From positions 3,964,694 through 4,028,693 of the forward strand of contig NZ_LT985361.1 of NCBI RefSeq assembly GCF_900269665.1: a DNA stretch of 64,000 bases. Direction: 5' to 3'. A model generated the notes under the pieces. The model did no database searches, had not been told where the DNA came from, and worked only from the letters and a program-made list of their open reading frames with translations. The position numbers and the translations under genes were made by a program. Source of the DNA: Nocardia suismassiliense (lineage in GTDB: Bacteria; Actinomycetota; Actinomycetes; Mycobacteriales; Mycobacteriaceae). Of this stretch, positions 27,352 to 35,850 are shown piece by piece. Each line of letters begins with the position of its first letter. Within the stretch, counting starts at the first letter, position 1.

Positions 27352-27927
27352 CTATCGCGTCGGTGGGTCGGTGGGGCGCAGGCCGTCTAGGACCAGTTGC
27401 AGGCAGCGGCGCCATGCGGGTGAGCCGGTCGCCTCGCCGAGCAGCGACAGTGCCCACACCAGATGCACCACGTCGTCGTCGGTCGCGTCGGCGCGCACCG
27501 CACCCGCCTGCCTGGCCCGGTGCAGCTGCGTCGACAGGTGTGACATGCCGCGGTGGCAGGCCTCGGTGAGCTGGGCGGCGGCGGGATGGTTACCGGTGAA
27601 GGCCTCGAGCAGCCCGCGGTCGGCGGTGAACTGGTCCAGCAGCTCCTCGATGAAGCCGCTGAATGCCAGCCACGCGTCCGGTTCGGCGGCTGCTCGCGCG
27701 GCGAAGTCTTCCATCGCGGCGAGCCGGGCGGGCAGCAGTGCGTCGATGAGCGCGTCGCGGTGCGGAAAGTGGTTGTAGAGCGTGCCGATGCTGACCCCGG
27801 CCCGGCGCGCGATCTCCTCCAGTGAACCGTCGAGCCCTTGCTCGGTGAACACACCCGCGGCCTCCCGCAACAGCTTCTCGCGATTGCGGGCCGCGTCGCG
27901 GCGCAACGGTTTGGTCATGGTGACCAT
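27352..27927 (-). CDS. TetR-family repressor
   Basis: A 191-residue regulator. The N-terminal HTH is at about 12-58 (NREKLLREAAGVFTEQGLDG, then ISIGTLYNHFPHRDALIDA-type recognition helix). The C-terminal ligand domain is helical. It is divergent from the SDR gene. Two near-identical palindromes in the 81-bp space between them (27938-27953 and 27976-27987) are the probable operators, so it likely represses itself, the hydrolase and the SDR gene together. The inducer is unknown. Confidence 0.85.
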   Translation of the reverse strand: MVTMTKPLRRDAARNREKLLREAAGVFTEQGLDGSLEEIARRAGVSIGTLYNHFPHRDALIDALLPARLAAMEDFAARAAAEPDAWLAFSGFIEELLDQFTADRGLLEAFTGNHPAAAQLTEACHRGMSHLSTQLHRARQAGAVRADATDDDVVHLVWALSLLGEATGSPAWRRCLQLVLDGLRPTDPPTR

Positions 27928-27937
27928 CCTACAAAAG

Positions 27938-27988
27938 TCGAGGGGCTCCTCGATTTCGTGCTAGGTTTTTAAATCGAGGGGCCCCTCA
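27938..27988. promoter_or_regulatory. Paired palindromic operators for TetR
   Basis: TCGAGGGGCTCCTCGA (27938-27953, one mismatch pair) and GAGGGGCCCCTC (27976-27987, perfect) share the core TCGAGGGGC. Their centres are 36 bp apart. They lie between the divergent TetR and SDR genes and cover the likely promoters of both. The repeated core and its place make this a confident operator pair, though binding is not shown. Confidence 0.65.
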
Positions 27989-28008
27989 GTTTAGGAACAG
28001 GAGATCGT

Positions 28009-28725
28009 ATGTCCAGCACACCCACGGCCGTGATCATCGGCGTCGGACCCGGACTCGGCATGTCCATGGCGCGGCGATTCGGCAGCGAGGGATTCCGGGT
28101 CGCGCTGGTGTCGCGCAACGACGCACGCCACGAGGGCTATCTGAAAGACCTTGCCGCGCAAGGTGTCGACGCCACCGCCCACGCGGCCGACGTCACCGAC
28201 CGGGCTCGCCTGAAGTCGGTTGTCGCCGACATAGCGAGTGAAGGCGACATCGAACTCGCTTACTACGGACCGGCTCCGGCGCATCACCCCGTTCCACTGA
28301 CCGAAATGGACGCCGATACAGCGCGATCCGCGTTCGACTGGATCTGGCCGGCCGTCGACATGGTGCACGACGTGCTCCCGGCCATGCTGGACCGCGGTTC
28401 CGGCGCCTTGCTCTTCGCGGGCGGGCTCTCCAGCGTCCGGCCGATGCCCATGCTCGGTCACCTGGCGCTGCCCTCCGCCGCGCTGCGCAACTACGCCGTC
28501 ACGCTGCATGCAGCCCTCGCCGACCGTGGCGTCTACGCGGGCACCCTCACCATCGGCGGTCTCATCGAACGCGGGGATATCCACAGCATGGTGACGGCCG
28601 ATCCGGACCGCTACGGATCGCCCAACGGTCACACCCTCGATCCCGACCGGCTCGCCGACACGGCCTGGGATATGTACCGCAGCCGGGACCGGGCGGAGGA
28701 AGTGTTCGACGTGTTCAGCGGCTGA
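28009..28725 (+). CDS. Atypical SDR-family protein lacking the YxxxK site
   Basis: A 238-residue Rossmann-fold protein of the short-chain dehydrogenase family. The cofactor loop is GVGPGLG (11-17) and the basic residues after beta-2 (SRND) suggest NADP binding. At the place where ordinary SDRs have Tyr-x-x-x-Lys, this protein reads HLALPSAALRNY, so both catalytic residues are missing. It may be a non-enzymatic sensor or use other residues. It is divergent from the TetR gene and under the same paired operator. The stop is 9 bp from the stop of the next gene, which comes from the other strand. Confidence 0.75.
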   Translation: MSSTPTAVIIGVGPGLGMSMARRFGSEGFRVALVSRNDARHEGYLKDLAAQGVDATAHAADVTDRARLKSVVADIASEGDIELAYYGPAPAHHPVPLTEMDADTARSAFDWIWPAVDMVHDVLPAMLDRGSGALLFAGGLSSVRPMPMLGHLALPSAALRNYAVTLHAALADRGVYAGTLTIGGLIERGDIHSMVTADPDRYGSPNGHTLDPDRLADTAWDMYRSRDRAEEVFDVFSG

Positions 28726-28734
28726 AGGTACCGC

Positions 28735-29217
28735 TCAGCCGTCGGTGAGGATTTTGGCGGCGGCTTCCAGCCCCTCGGCGGTACCGACGACCACCAGCAG
28801 GTCGCCTGCGGCGAAGACGAAGTCCGGGCCCGGTGAGGGGATGACCGCACCGCCCCGCATGATCGCCACGATGGAACACCGTGTCCGGCTGCGCATCTCG
28901 GTATCGCCGAGCGGGCGGCCGGCATAGGGGGAGTCATCGAGAATCAGCAACTGCCGGGTATTCACGCCGTCGAACTCGCGGTGCTCGTCCCGTAGCTGCG
29001 CGATCAGCTGCGGGGCGCCCAGTAAGTTGGCCAGCGCGGCCGCCTCCGACGCCGACAGCGGAATCTGATCCGTGGCTTCCGGATTGTCGGCTTTGCTGAC
29101 GATCAGATAGATCGTGCCGTCCTTGTGATCGATGACCCCGATCCGGCGGCGACCGCCCTTGACCGGAAAGTCCTTGCGCACACCGATACCCGGTAGGCGC
29201 GTCACTTCAACGTTCAC
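28735..29217 (-). CDS. KhtT-like RCK/TrkA-C regulatory protein
   Basis: A 160-residue cytosolic protein. The N-terminal half has the strand pattern of KhtT-like regulatory subunits of cation/proton antiporters (VTRLPGIGVRKDFPVKGGRR; GTIYLIVSKADN). The C-terminal half is a TrkA-C/RCK-C domain (PLGDTEMRSRTRCSIVAIMR; PDFVFAAGDLLVVVGTAEGL). Such proteins gate K+ efflux antiporters in response to nucleotides. No antiporter gene is next to it, so it is either an orphan or works with a distant one. Two adjacent GTG codons (29220, 29217) are possible starts; a longer frame to 29289 looks unlikely. Confidence 0.72.
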   Translation of the reverse strand: MNVEVTRLPGIGVRKDFPVKGGRRRIGVIDHKDGTIYLIVSKADNPEATDQIPLSASEAAALANLLGAPQLIAQLRDEHREFDGVNTRQLLILDDSPYAGRPLGDTEMRSRTRCSIVAIMRGGAVIPSPGPDFVFAAGDLLVVVGTAEGLEAAAKILTDG

Positions 29218-29358
29218 CACACCAGCGTAACCGCGCCGGTCACGTGAGGTGTGGTCATGCTTATTCATCATAACCGATCGGTCGTTCACATTATATTTTT
29301 GCAGGTAGCCGGCCCAGGCCTGCGCCGCGCCTGGGCCGTTCGCACCTGTGCGCTCGGG

Positions 29359-30984
29359 TCAGTCCGAGGGGCCCGCGAGGTGATAACGCACCGTCGGGCT
29401 CCAGAGGAAGAAGCCGTTGACGCCCGCGTCGTTCGCGGCGTCGATCTGCGCACGCACCTCGGCGGGTCCGTAGTTCACGCCCAGGCTGAAGTCCTGCAAC
29501 CACGGGACGATCTGGGCGCCGGTGCCCTGGGTTTGGGTGCGGAAGTCCTGCAACGACCGGAAGGTGATGTCGTAGGGCTGGGCGTTCGGGTTGGCGACAC
29601 CGTATTCGCCGGGGTTCCAATGGGAGGGGTACACCATGGGGGCGATGTAGTCGACGTACTTGGACATCAGCGGAATGTCCTGGGCGATCTGATCGGGACG
29701 GGTGGAGGCGATGCCGAACACGGCGGCACTTTGATCAGCGCCCGCATCACGCACCGGATCGCGGCTCTCCCTGAGGAACTCGGCGATGGAGACGGTCGGC
29801 GACACCGTTGCGCCGGGGAAATGCATCTGCGACAGTGCGCCGTCCGGACGCCGGATGTAGTCGTACATGATGCCGTCGAAGCCGAGTTTCGCCCCCTCGA
29901 CCGCGAGATCGATGTTGTATTTGCGCATCTCGGGGTTCGCGAAGTTGGTGAAGGCGATCGGGCCGTACTTGCTGGAGTACGGCTGACCCGAGGGGGTTTG
30001 CACGACCCAGTCGGAACGCCCTGTCTGCCAGGCCCATTCGGCCATCGTCTTGTCCCGGAAAGCGACGATCCGGCCGACTACGCGGATGCCCATGTCGTGT
30101 AATTGCCGCAATGCCGTGGGAGCGTCGTAGATCGGGGTGACCGCGCCCGACTCCCGGGCGAGCGGTACTTGGGAGTCGTAGCCCACGACGCCGTCCTCGT
30201 CCTTGATGTCGAGCTGCACGGTGTTGATGCGTCCGTCGCGGGCCATGGCCAGCACATCCTCGCGCAGCCCGTCGTCCGCCCAGCCGTATGCCGTCACGTG
30301 GACCGCCTTGATCTTGGGCTGTTCCACCGCTGCCGTGATCGCCGCGGTGGTTCGGTTTCCCGCGCCGTCGACGGCAACGACCTCGGCGCCGGTCTGGATC
30401 CGGGGCAGGGTTATCTCGAACGCGCCGTCGGCGGCCGGGGTCACCGACTGGGCGCCGACCGAGACGCGTTCGGCGCCTTTTGCCTTGCCGCGCAAAGTAA
30501 CCGGCTGGCGGTAGGAAGTCACGCCCGCGGGTTGGGTCAGTTCCAGGGCCGGTGGCTCGTTGTCCACCGTGAATGTCTTGGATACGCCGGGGCCGGTGCG
30601 CAGGAAGCCCAGCACGCTCGGCGGGATCTCGGCGGTGAATTTGTGCTCGCCATCGGGCAGTGCGCCGGGGCGGTACACCACGGTATTGCCTTCGACGGTG
30701 CCGGCGACCGGCGCACCATTGAGCTCGAGTCGCATAGCGGCGGGGTCGTGTTCACCCGCGTCCACCCGCAATGTCGTGGCGGACAGGGTAGTCGCGCCGA
30801 TCAGCGTGTTCGGGAGGCCGGCCAGGCTCAAGCCCTTGGGTTCGGTACGCACCCAGCTGAGGGTCACAGAAGCGACAAGAATTGATAAGACTGAGATAAC
30901 CAGGACCGCCGCCAACCGCCGGTGTCCTGTAACGCCTAGTCTTTCTAGCAACGCGCACACCAACTTTCGTCCGAAGATGATCAA
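29359..30984 (-). CDS. Secreted or anchored putative glycoside hydrolase (DUF4015/PF13200 type)
   Basis: A 541-residue protein. The N-terminal hydrophobic segment at about 22-46 is a signal anchor. Residues about 60-220 look like one or two Ig-like beta domains (ALELTQPAGVTSYRQPVTLR). The rest is a TIM-barrel glycosyl-hydrolase-like domain of the DUF4015 group (VHVTAYGWADDGLREDVLAM; FDGIMYDYIRRPDG with the acidic Asp; YVDYIAPMVYPSHWNPGEYG). It probably acts on a cell-wall or extracellular polysaccharide. It is divergent from the polysaccharide deacetylase gene (86 bp), so the two may be co-regulated. Confidence 0.75.
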   Translation of the reverse strand: MIIFGRKLVCALLERLGVTGHRRLAAVLVISVLSILVASVTLSWVRTEPKGLSLAGLPNTLIGATTLSATTLRVDAGEHDPAAMRLELNGAPVAGTVEGNTVVYRPGALPDGEHKFTAEIPPSVLGFLRTGPGVSKTFTVDNEPPALELTQPAGVTSYRQPVTLRGKAKGAERVSVGAQSVTPAADGAFEITLPRIQTGAEVVAVDGAGNRTTAAITAAVEQPKIKAVHVTAYGWADDGLREDVLAMARDGRINTVQLDIKDEDGVVGYDSQVPLARESGAVTPIYDAPTALRQLHDMGIRVVGRIVAFRDKTMAEWAWQTGRSDWVVQTPSGQPYSSKYGPIAFTNFANPEMRKYNIDLAVEGAKLGFDGIMYDYIRRPDGALSQMHFPGATVSPTVSIAEFLRESRDPVRDAGADQSAAVFGIASTRPDQIAQDIPLMSKYVDYIAPMVYPSHWNPGEYGVANPNAQPYDITFRSLQDFRTQTQGTGAQIVPWLQDFSLGVNYGPAEVRAQIDAANDAGVNGFFLWSPTVRYHLAGPSD

Positions 30985-31070
30985 CTATCGCGGGTTCGGC
31001 CCGCGGCCGTCGCTACTTTGCCGGTGTTTCATGTGCAACGAAATGGTCGCGCTCCCGTACTGTTCGCGCG

Positions 31071-32078
31071 GTGGCGATGAACGCGACCTACGGTGTTCGA
31101 GTTATGTTGTCGGTGCTGGTGTGCACGGCCGCGGCCTGCACGGCGGACGCCGAACCAGTCGATCCACAGCGTGCGCTAGCGGAAACGCCGCCGCCCGCGA
31201 GCAGTCCGCCGCCCGATCCCGCCGCGGTGGGCGCCAACGAGCTCGGCGTCGTGCCGATACTGATGTACCACCAGCTGGCGGCCGCGCCGGACAGCGAATA
31301 CGACCAGACGCCAGCCAAATTCCGCGCTGAGCTCGATCGGCTGTATCGCGAGAACTACCGTCCGGTGACCGCCGCCGCGTACATCTCCGGCGCCGTCGAC
31401 CTCCCGGCCGGCACCCATCCGGTGGTGCTCACCTTCGACGACTCCACCCTCAGCCAGCTCACCTTCACCGCGGACGGTCAGGTCGCGCCCGACACCGCCA
31501 TCGGCATCCTCGAACAGTTCCGCACCGAGCATCCCGACTTCGCGCCCACCGCAACGTTCTACGTCAACAATGAGCCGTTCGGCAATGATCCGCGCGCGCT
31601 GTCCTGGCTGGCCGAACACGGTTACGAGATCGGCGCGCACACCGCGAGCCACGCGAACCTCGCCCAGCTGGACAGCACCGGAGTCCAACGCGAGCTGGCA
31701 GACAACGTGCGCGCCATCGGGTCGGCGGCGCCCGGTCGGGTACGGACAATGGCGTTGCCGCTCGGCATTTCCCCGGCCGACCGGGCCCTGGCCACGGCGG
31801 GTAGCTGGGACGGCACGAACTATGCGTTCGAGGGCGTGATGCTGGTCGGCTCGAACCCGGCGCCGTCGCACTACGGTGACCTCGATCCCACGGCGGTGCC
31901 CCGAATCCGTTCGGGCGCAACGCCGGTCGACTTCGACTCCACCTACTGGCTGGACCGGCTCGCCGCGGATCCGCAGCAGCGTTACACCTCCGACGGTAAT
32001 CCACAGCAGATCTCCTTCCCTGCGCGCTTATCCGGGACACTGAATTCGCGGTGGTCGGGTCAGGCGAAGCCGTACTGA
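31071..32078 (+). CDS. Polysaccharide deacetylase-like lipoprotein (CE4/NodB domain)
   Basis: A 335-residue exported protein. The N-terminus has a short basic start, a hydrophobic core (VMLSVLVCTAAAC) and a Cys that fits a lipobox, so it may be a lipoprotein. The CE4 motifs are present: MYHQL, then TFDDS with the metal/catalytic Asp pair, and HTASH with the two metal His residues. It likely removes acetyl groups from a surface polysaccharide or peptidoglycan. The start is either GTG 31071 or ATG 31077. It is divergent from the putative glycoside hydrolase, and convergent with the encapsulin cargo gene across a long hairpin. Confidence 0.8.
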   Translation: MAMNATYGVRVMLSVLVCTAAACTADAEPVDPQRALAETPPPASSPPPDPAAVGANELGVVPILMYHQLAAAPDSEYDQTPAKFRAELDRLYRENYRPVTAAAYISGAVDLPAGTHPVVLTFDDSTLSQLTFTADGQVAPDTAIGILEQFRTEHPDFAPTATFYVNNEPFGNDPRALSWLAEHGYEIGAHTASHANLAQLDSTGVQRELADNVRAIGSAAPGRVRTMALPLGISPADRALATAGSWDGTNYAFEGVMLVGSNPAPSHYGDLDPTAVPRIRSGATPVDFDSTYWLDRLAADPQQRYTSDGNPQQISFPARLSGTLNSRWSGQAKPY

Positions 32079-32095
32079 GTGACTGTCGCTGGTGC

Positions 32096-32145
32096 CCAGT
32101 CCTTTACGTCAGCTGTATGGGTGGGCGGCTGACGTAAAGGACTGG
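32096..32145. terminator. 18-bp perfect-stem hairpin, bidirectional terminator
   Basis: CCAGTCCTTTACGTCAGC (32096-32113) and GCTGACGTAAAGGACTGG (32128-32145) pair perfectly over 18 bp around a 14-nt loop. It sits midway between two convergent stop codons (32078 and 32153). There is no T run, but the stem is strong enough to act as an actinobacterial terminator for both genes. Confidence 0.7.
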
Positions 32146-32152
32146 CGGGGGA

Positions 32153-34081
32153 TCACCGCGGCGAACGAGCCGCGAGCTGGTCGAGCGCCGCTACCATCCG
32201 GTCGATTTCGGCGCAGGTGTTGTAGAAGGCGAACGACGGACGCACCGTCGCCTCCAGGCCGAGCCGGCGCAGGATCGGTTGCGCGCAATGATGACCCGCG
32301 CGGACCGCGATGCCCTGCTCGTTCAACGCCCGGCCGACCTCGATCGGCTCGTAACCGTCCATGACGAAGGAGAGCACGCTCGCCTTGTCGGCGGCGGTGC
32401 CCACCAGCCGGACCCCGCGCACCGCGGCGACCCGGGGTGTCGCGTACTCGAGCAGGTGGTGCTCGTAGCGCGCGATGGCGTCCATGCCGAGACGTTCGAC
32501 GTATTCGATGGCCGCGCCGAGCCCGACCGCGTCGGCGATATTGCCGGTGCCCGCCTCGAAACGTCCCGGTGGCGGTTGGAACAGTGAACGCTCCAGGGTG
32601 ACGTCGCTGATCATGTTGCCGCCGCCCTGCCACGGTGGAACGTCTTGCAGTATCTCGGATTTTCCGTAGACCACGCCGATTCCGGTGGGCCCGAACAGTT
32701 TGTGCCCGGAGAACACGAAGAAGTCGGCGCCGATCGAGCGCACGTCGATGCTGGTGTGCGGGACCGATTGGGCGCCGTCGACGAGGGTGACCGCCCCGGC
32801 GCGCTGTGCCTCGGCGACGATCTCGCGCACCGGGGTGATGGTGCCGAGGGCGTTCGAGACATGCGTCACCGAAACGAGTTTCGTTCGATCGGACAGCAAC
32901 CTGGTGTATTCGCCGAGCAGCAGCTCGCCGTTGTCGTCCACCGGAATGACCTTCAGCTGCGCGCCGGTCTCGGCGGCCAGCATCTGCCACGGGACGATGT
33001 TCGCGTGGTGTTCCAGGTGCGAGATGATGATCTCGTCGCCTGCGCGAATGTTCTTGCGGCCCCAGGTCTGTGCGATCAGGTTGATGCCCTCGGTGGCGCC
33101 GCGGACGAAGATGATCTCCTCGGCCGAGGACGCGCCGATGAACCGGGCCACGATGTCGCGGGCCTGCTCGTAGGCGTCGGTGGAGCGCGCCGCCAATTCG
33201 TGTGCGGCCCGGTGGATGTTGGAGTTCTCGTGCTCATAGAAGCGGGTGATGCGCTCGATCACCGACCGCGGCTTCTGCGTCGTCGCGGCGTTGTCGAACC
33301 ACACCAGCGGATGGCCGTTCACCTGTTCCCGCAGGATCGGGAAGTCGTTGCGCACCGCGTATACGTCGAACGGTGGGTGCGCGTCCGGCAGGTAGGTCGG
33401 CGCGGTGGTGCCCGTTGATGTCGGCGCATCCAGGAAGTAGAAGCTCGGTGTCGCGGACGACGTGGGTTCGGGAAAACGTTGCGGCGACAGCACTTCGCGC
33501 AACGACGGTATCGCGGTCAAGAACGGGTCGTTGTGGATGCCCGAGGTACTGACCGGTGGGTGCGCGGATTGTCCCGCCGCGTCGGCCATCGGCACGTCGC
33601 GTCCCCAACCCGGCACCGACGGCGCAGGTGTGCTGCCACCGGGCGGTGTGGTGCCCAAAAGCCCTTGTGCACCTGATGATGTGCGGCCGCCAGGGGCAGT
33701 AGTGCCGTACACACCCGGGACAGATGGTTCCGCCGTGCGGCCACCGGGCGTAGTGCCCGAAACCTCCTGTGCGCCTGACGTTGCCGTCACCGGCGGATGT
33801 CCACCTGGGTGCGGCGCGCCCGAAAACCCGGGTGCACCAACCGCCGTCGCCGTCGGCACCGGAGACGGTACCGGCACGTTCGGCGGGGAGGTCGGTAGAT
33901 CCGGTTGTGCCACACTCGGGCCCATCGGTGCGGCGGGGAGTCCCGCCGACGCCGACGGCAGCGCCGAGAAGAAGGCTCCGGCAAGGCGATTCAGCGTCGC
34001 CTCGTCCGGCAGCATCCACTCGGCGCCGCCATCGTCGGATGGGCGCGAGATGTCAGCTCCGGTAGGTCGGTGCGTAGTCAT
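32153..34081 (-). CDS. SufS-like cysteine desulfurase, encapsulin cargo
   Basis: A 642-residue PLP enzyme that would release sulfur from L-cysteine. Residues 1-225 are low-complexity, rich in Pro, Gly, Thr and Ser, with a few conserved-looking islands: LPDEATLNRLAGAFFSALP near the start and AIPSLREVLSPQRFPEP near 190-210. The rest is a complete SufS domain from FDVYAVRNDFPILREQVNGH: the PLP lysine is Lys461 (SGHKLFGPTG) and the persulfide Cys is Cys599 (GHHCAQP). Such N-terminally extended desulfurases are the cargo of family 2A encapsulins. Its ATG overlaps the shell gene by 29 bp and has GAGGTGG before it. Confidence 0.9.
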   Translation of the reverse strand: MTTHRPTGADISRPSDDGGAEWMLPDEATLNRLAGAFFSALPSASAGLPAAPMGPSVAQPDLPTSPPNVPVPSPVPTATAVGAPGFSGAPHPGGHPPVTATSGAQEVSGTTPGGRTAEPSVPGVYGTTAPGGRTSSGAQGLLGTTPPGGSTPAPSVPGWGRDVPMADAAGQSAHPPVSTSGIHNDPFLTAIPSLREVLSPQRFPEPTSSATPSFYFLDAPTSTGTTAPTYLPDAHPPFDVYAVRNDFPILREQVNGHPLVWFDNAATTQKPRSVIERITRFYEHENSNIHRAAHELAARSTDAYEQARDIVARFIGASSAEEIIFVRGATEGINLIAQTWGRKNIRAGDEIIISHLEHHANIVPWQMLAAETGAQLKVIPVDDNGELLLGEYTRLLSDRTKLVSVTHVSNALGTITPVREIVAEAQRAGAVTLVDGAQSVPHTSIDVRSIGADFFVFSGHKLFGPTGIGVVYGKSEILQDVPPWQGGGNMISDVTLERSLFQPPPGRFEAGTGNIADAVGLGAAIEYVERLGMDAIARYEHHLLEYATPRVAAVRGVRLVGTAADKASVLSFVMDGYEPIEVGRALNEQGIAVRAGHHCAQPILRRLGLEATVRPSFAFYNTCAEIDRMVAALDQLAARSPR

Positions 34082-34985
34082 GGAACTTGCCCACCTCGGC
34101 TCCGTCGAGCACTGCTACCGCGTCGTCGGTCAGAATCGCCAGCGAGCAGTACAGCGACACGAGATACGACGCGATCGCGCTGCGATCAATACCCATGAAC
34201 TTCACCGAAAGACCCGGTCCCTGTTCGCCGGCCAGGCCGGGCTGATAGAGACCGACCACGCCCTGCCTGGCTTCGCCGGTGCGAATCAGCAGGAACTTGG
34301 TCTTGCCGCGATCCACCGGAACCTTGTCCGACGGAATGATCGGAATGCCACGCCAGGTCAGGAACTGTGACCCGAACATGCTCACCGTCGGCGGCGGCAC
34401 ACCGCGCCGGGTGCATTCCCTGCCGAAGGCCGCGATGCCCTGCGGATGAGTAAGGAAGAACCCGGGTTCTTTCCACACCTTCGTGATCATATTGTCGAGA
34501 TCGTCGGGCGTCGGCGGTCCGGCGATCGTCGCCAGCCGCTGCTTTTTCGCGGCATTCGCGATGAGCCCATAGTCAGGGCTGTTGATCAGCTCGCCCTCTT
34601 GGTGCTCTTTGATCGCTTCGATGGTGAGCCGCAACTGCTGAGCAATCTGGTCGTGCGGGCTCGAATACAAATCTGAAACGCGCGTGTGCACGTCGAGAAT
34701 CGTGTGCACCGCTTTGAGTCGATACTCGCGCGGGTCGCGTTCGTAGTCGATAAATGTCTCCGGCAGCGGAGACTCGTCGAAGTTATCGCACTGAATATCG
34801 ACGGTTTGTTCGTGGGTTACCCGGTTGCGCCGGTAGATACCGGCCTCGACAGGAACCCAGTTCAGCAGATGAACCAACCACCGTGGGGTGATCGACTCCA
34901 TCTGCGGAACGGTTTTCGTGGCATTAGCCAGTGTCCGGGCAGCATCATCGCCCAGCGCAACAGGCCGTGGAACAGCTTTCGTCAT
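34053..34985 (-). CDS. Family 2A encapsulin shell protein (SrpI/MMP-I type)
   Basis: A 310-residue protein of the HK97-like capsid fold that self-assembles into a protein nanocompartment. It matches the SrpI and mycobacterial major membrane protein I group: the N-terminal arm and E-loop region (ATKTVPQMESITPRWLVHLL; RRNRVTHEQTVDIQCDNFDE), a long spine helix (SSPHDQIAQQLRLTIEAIKE) and the A-domain end (SVKFMGIDRSAIASYLVSLY). GAGGTGG precedes its ATG, the same as for the cargo gene that overlaps its 3' end. The pair is translationally coupled, so shell and cargo are made together. Known relatives store or handle sulfur. No serine acetyltransferase or rhodanese gene is adjacent here. Confidence 0.92.
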   Translation of the reverse strand: MTKAVPRPVALGDDAARTLANATKTVPQMESITPRWLVHLLNWVPVEAGIYRRNRVTHEQTVDIQCDNFDESPLPETFIDYERDPREYRLKAVHTILDVHTRVSDLYSSPHDQIAQQLRLTIEAIKEHQEGELINSPDYGLIANAAKKQRLATIAGPPTPDDLDNMITKVWKEPGFFLTHPQGIAAFGRECTRRGVPPPTVSMFGSQFLTWRGIPIIPSDKVPVDRGKTKFLLIRTGEARQGVVGLYQPGLAGEQGPGLSVKFMGIDRSAIASYLVSLYCSLAILTDDAVAVLDGAEVGKFHDYAPTYRS

Positions 34986-35108
34986 CGAACCACCTCGGGA
35001 TCGGCAAATCCACCGTTACCAGCTCGATCATGCTAATCCTCGGTTTCCGTAATGCCTGTATCGACCCCATTGCCCGCCTTTCTCCGCGCGGCGCGGGTAT
35101 CGGCGGGC

Positions 35109-35828
35109 TTACCGCGTGGTGCGTTCGCCACCATTGACCGCGAGCACCTGACCGGTTACCTGCCGGGCGGCGGGTGAGGCGAGATAGTGCACCGCGGCGG
35201 CTATATCGTCGGGAACGCCGGGGCGGCGAGTATGGGTGGCGGCGATCAGGGATGCGCGCCGTTCGTCGGTCAATTTGTCGCGGAAGAACTCGGTGTCGGA
35301 GATGTAGCCGGGCGAAACGACATTCGCGGTGATGCCGAGCGGGCCCAACTCGGCGGACAGTTGGGTATTCCACGAGGCGAGTCCGGCTTTGGCCGCGCCG
35401 TAGGCGCCCGCGCCTTTGTCCGCGGCGATCGAGCCGATGTGCACCACGGCGCCGGGATTCGTCAGCCGGTCGCGCAGCGCCGAGGTCATCAGCACGGCGC
35501 TGATCAGATTGGCGTCCAGGTTGGCGCGCCAGGCGGCGGCCAGGCTCCGCAGATCGGCCGGCGCGTTCAGGTCGAAGTCGGTATTGCCGCCCGCGTTGTT
35601 GACGAGCACGTGGATTTCGCGGGGGAGTTGGTCGACCAGCGTCTCGATCTGCGCCGGATCGGTGGCGTCGCAGACGTAGGCTGTCGCGCCGAGTTCCGCG
35701 GCTGTGGCGTGCAGCGGCTCGGCCCGGCGCCCGGTGATCACCACCGAGTCGCCCTCCGCCGCGAAGGTGTGCGCGATAGCCCGGCCGATGCCGGTGGCTC
35801 CGCCGGTTACCACGATGTTCCGTGCCAT
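35109..35828 (-). CDS. SDR-family oxidoreductase
   Basis: A 239-residue NAD(P)-dependent short-chain dehydrogenase of the FabG-like group. The cofactor motif is GGATGIG (8-14), the Asn of VNNAGG is present, and the catalytic triad has Ser (VHIGSIA) and Tyr-x-x-x-Lys (YGAAK). The ATG at 35828 follows AAGGAGAG, so I prefer it to the ATG 15 bp upstream. It is divergent from the MarR gene across 75 bp with two operator-like palindromes, so MarR probably controls it. The substrate is unknown. Confidence 0.85.
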   Translation of the reverse strand: MARNIVVTGGATGIGRAIAHTFAAEGDSVVITGRRAEPLHATAAELGATAYVCDATDPAQIETLVDQLPREIHVLVNNAGGNTDFDLNAPADLRSLAAAWRANLDANLISAVLMTSALRDRLTNPGAVVHIGSIAADKGAGAYGAAKAGLASWNTQLSAELGPLGITANVVSPGYISDTEFFRDKLTDERRASLIAATHTRRPGVPDDIAAAVHYLASPAARQVTGQVLAVNGGERTTR

Positions 35829-35850
35829 GTGACTCTCCTTCATCGGGTAT

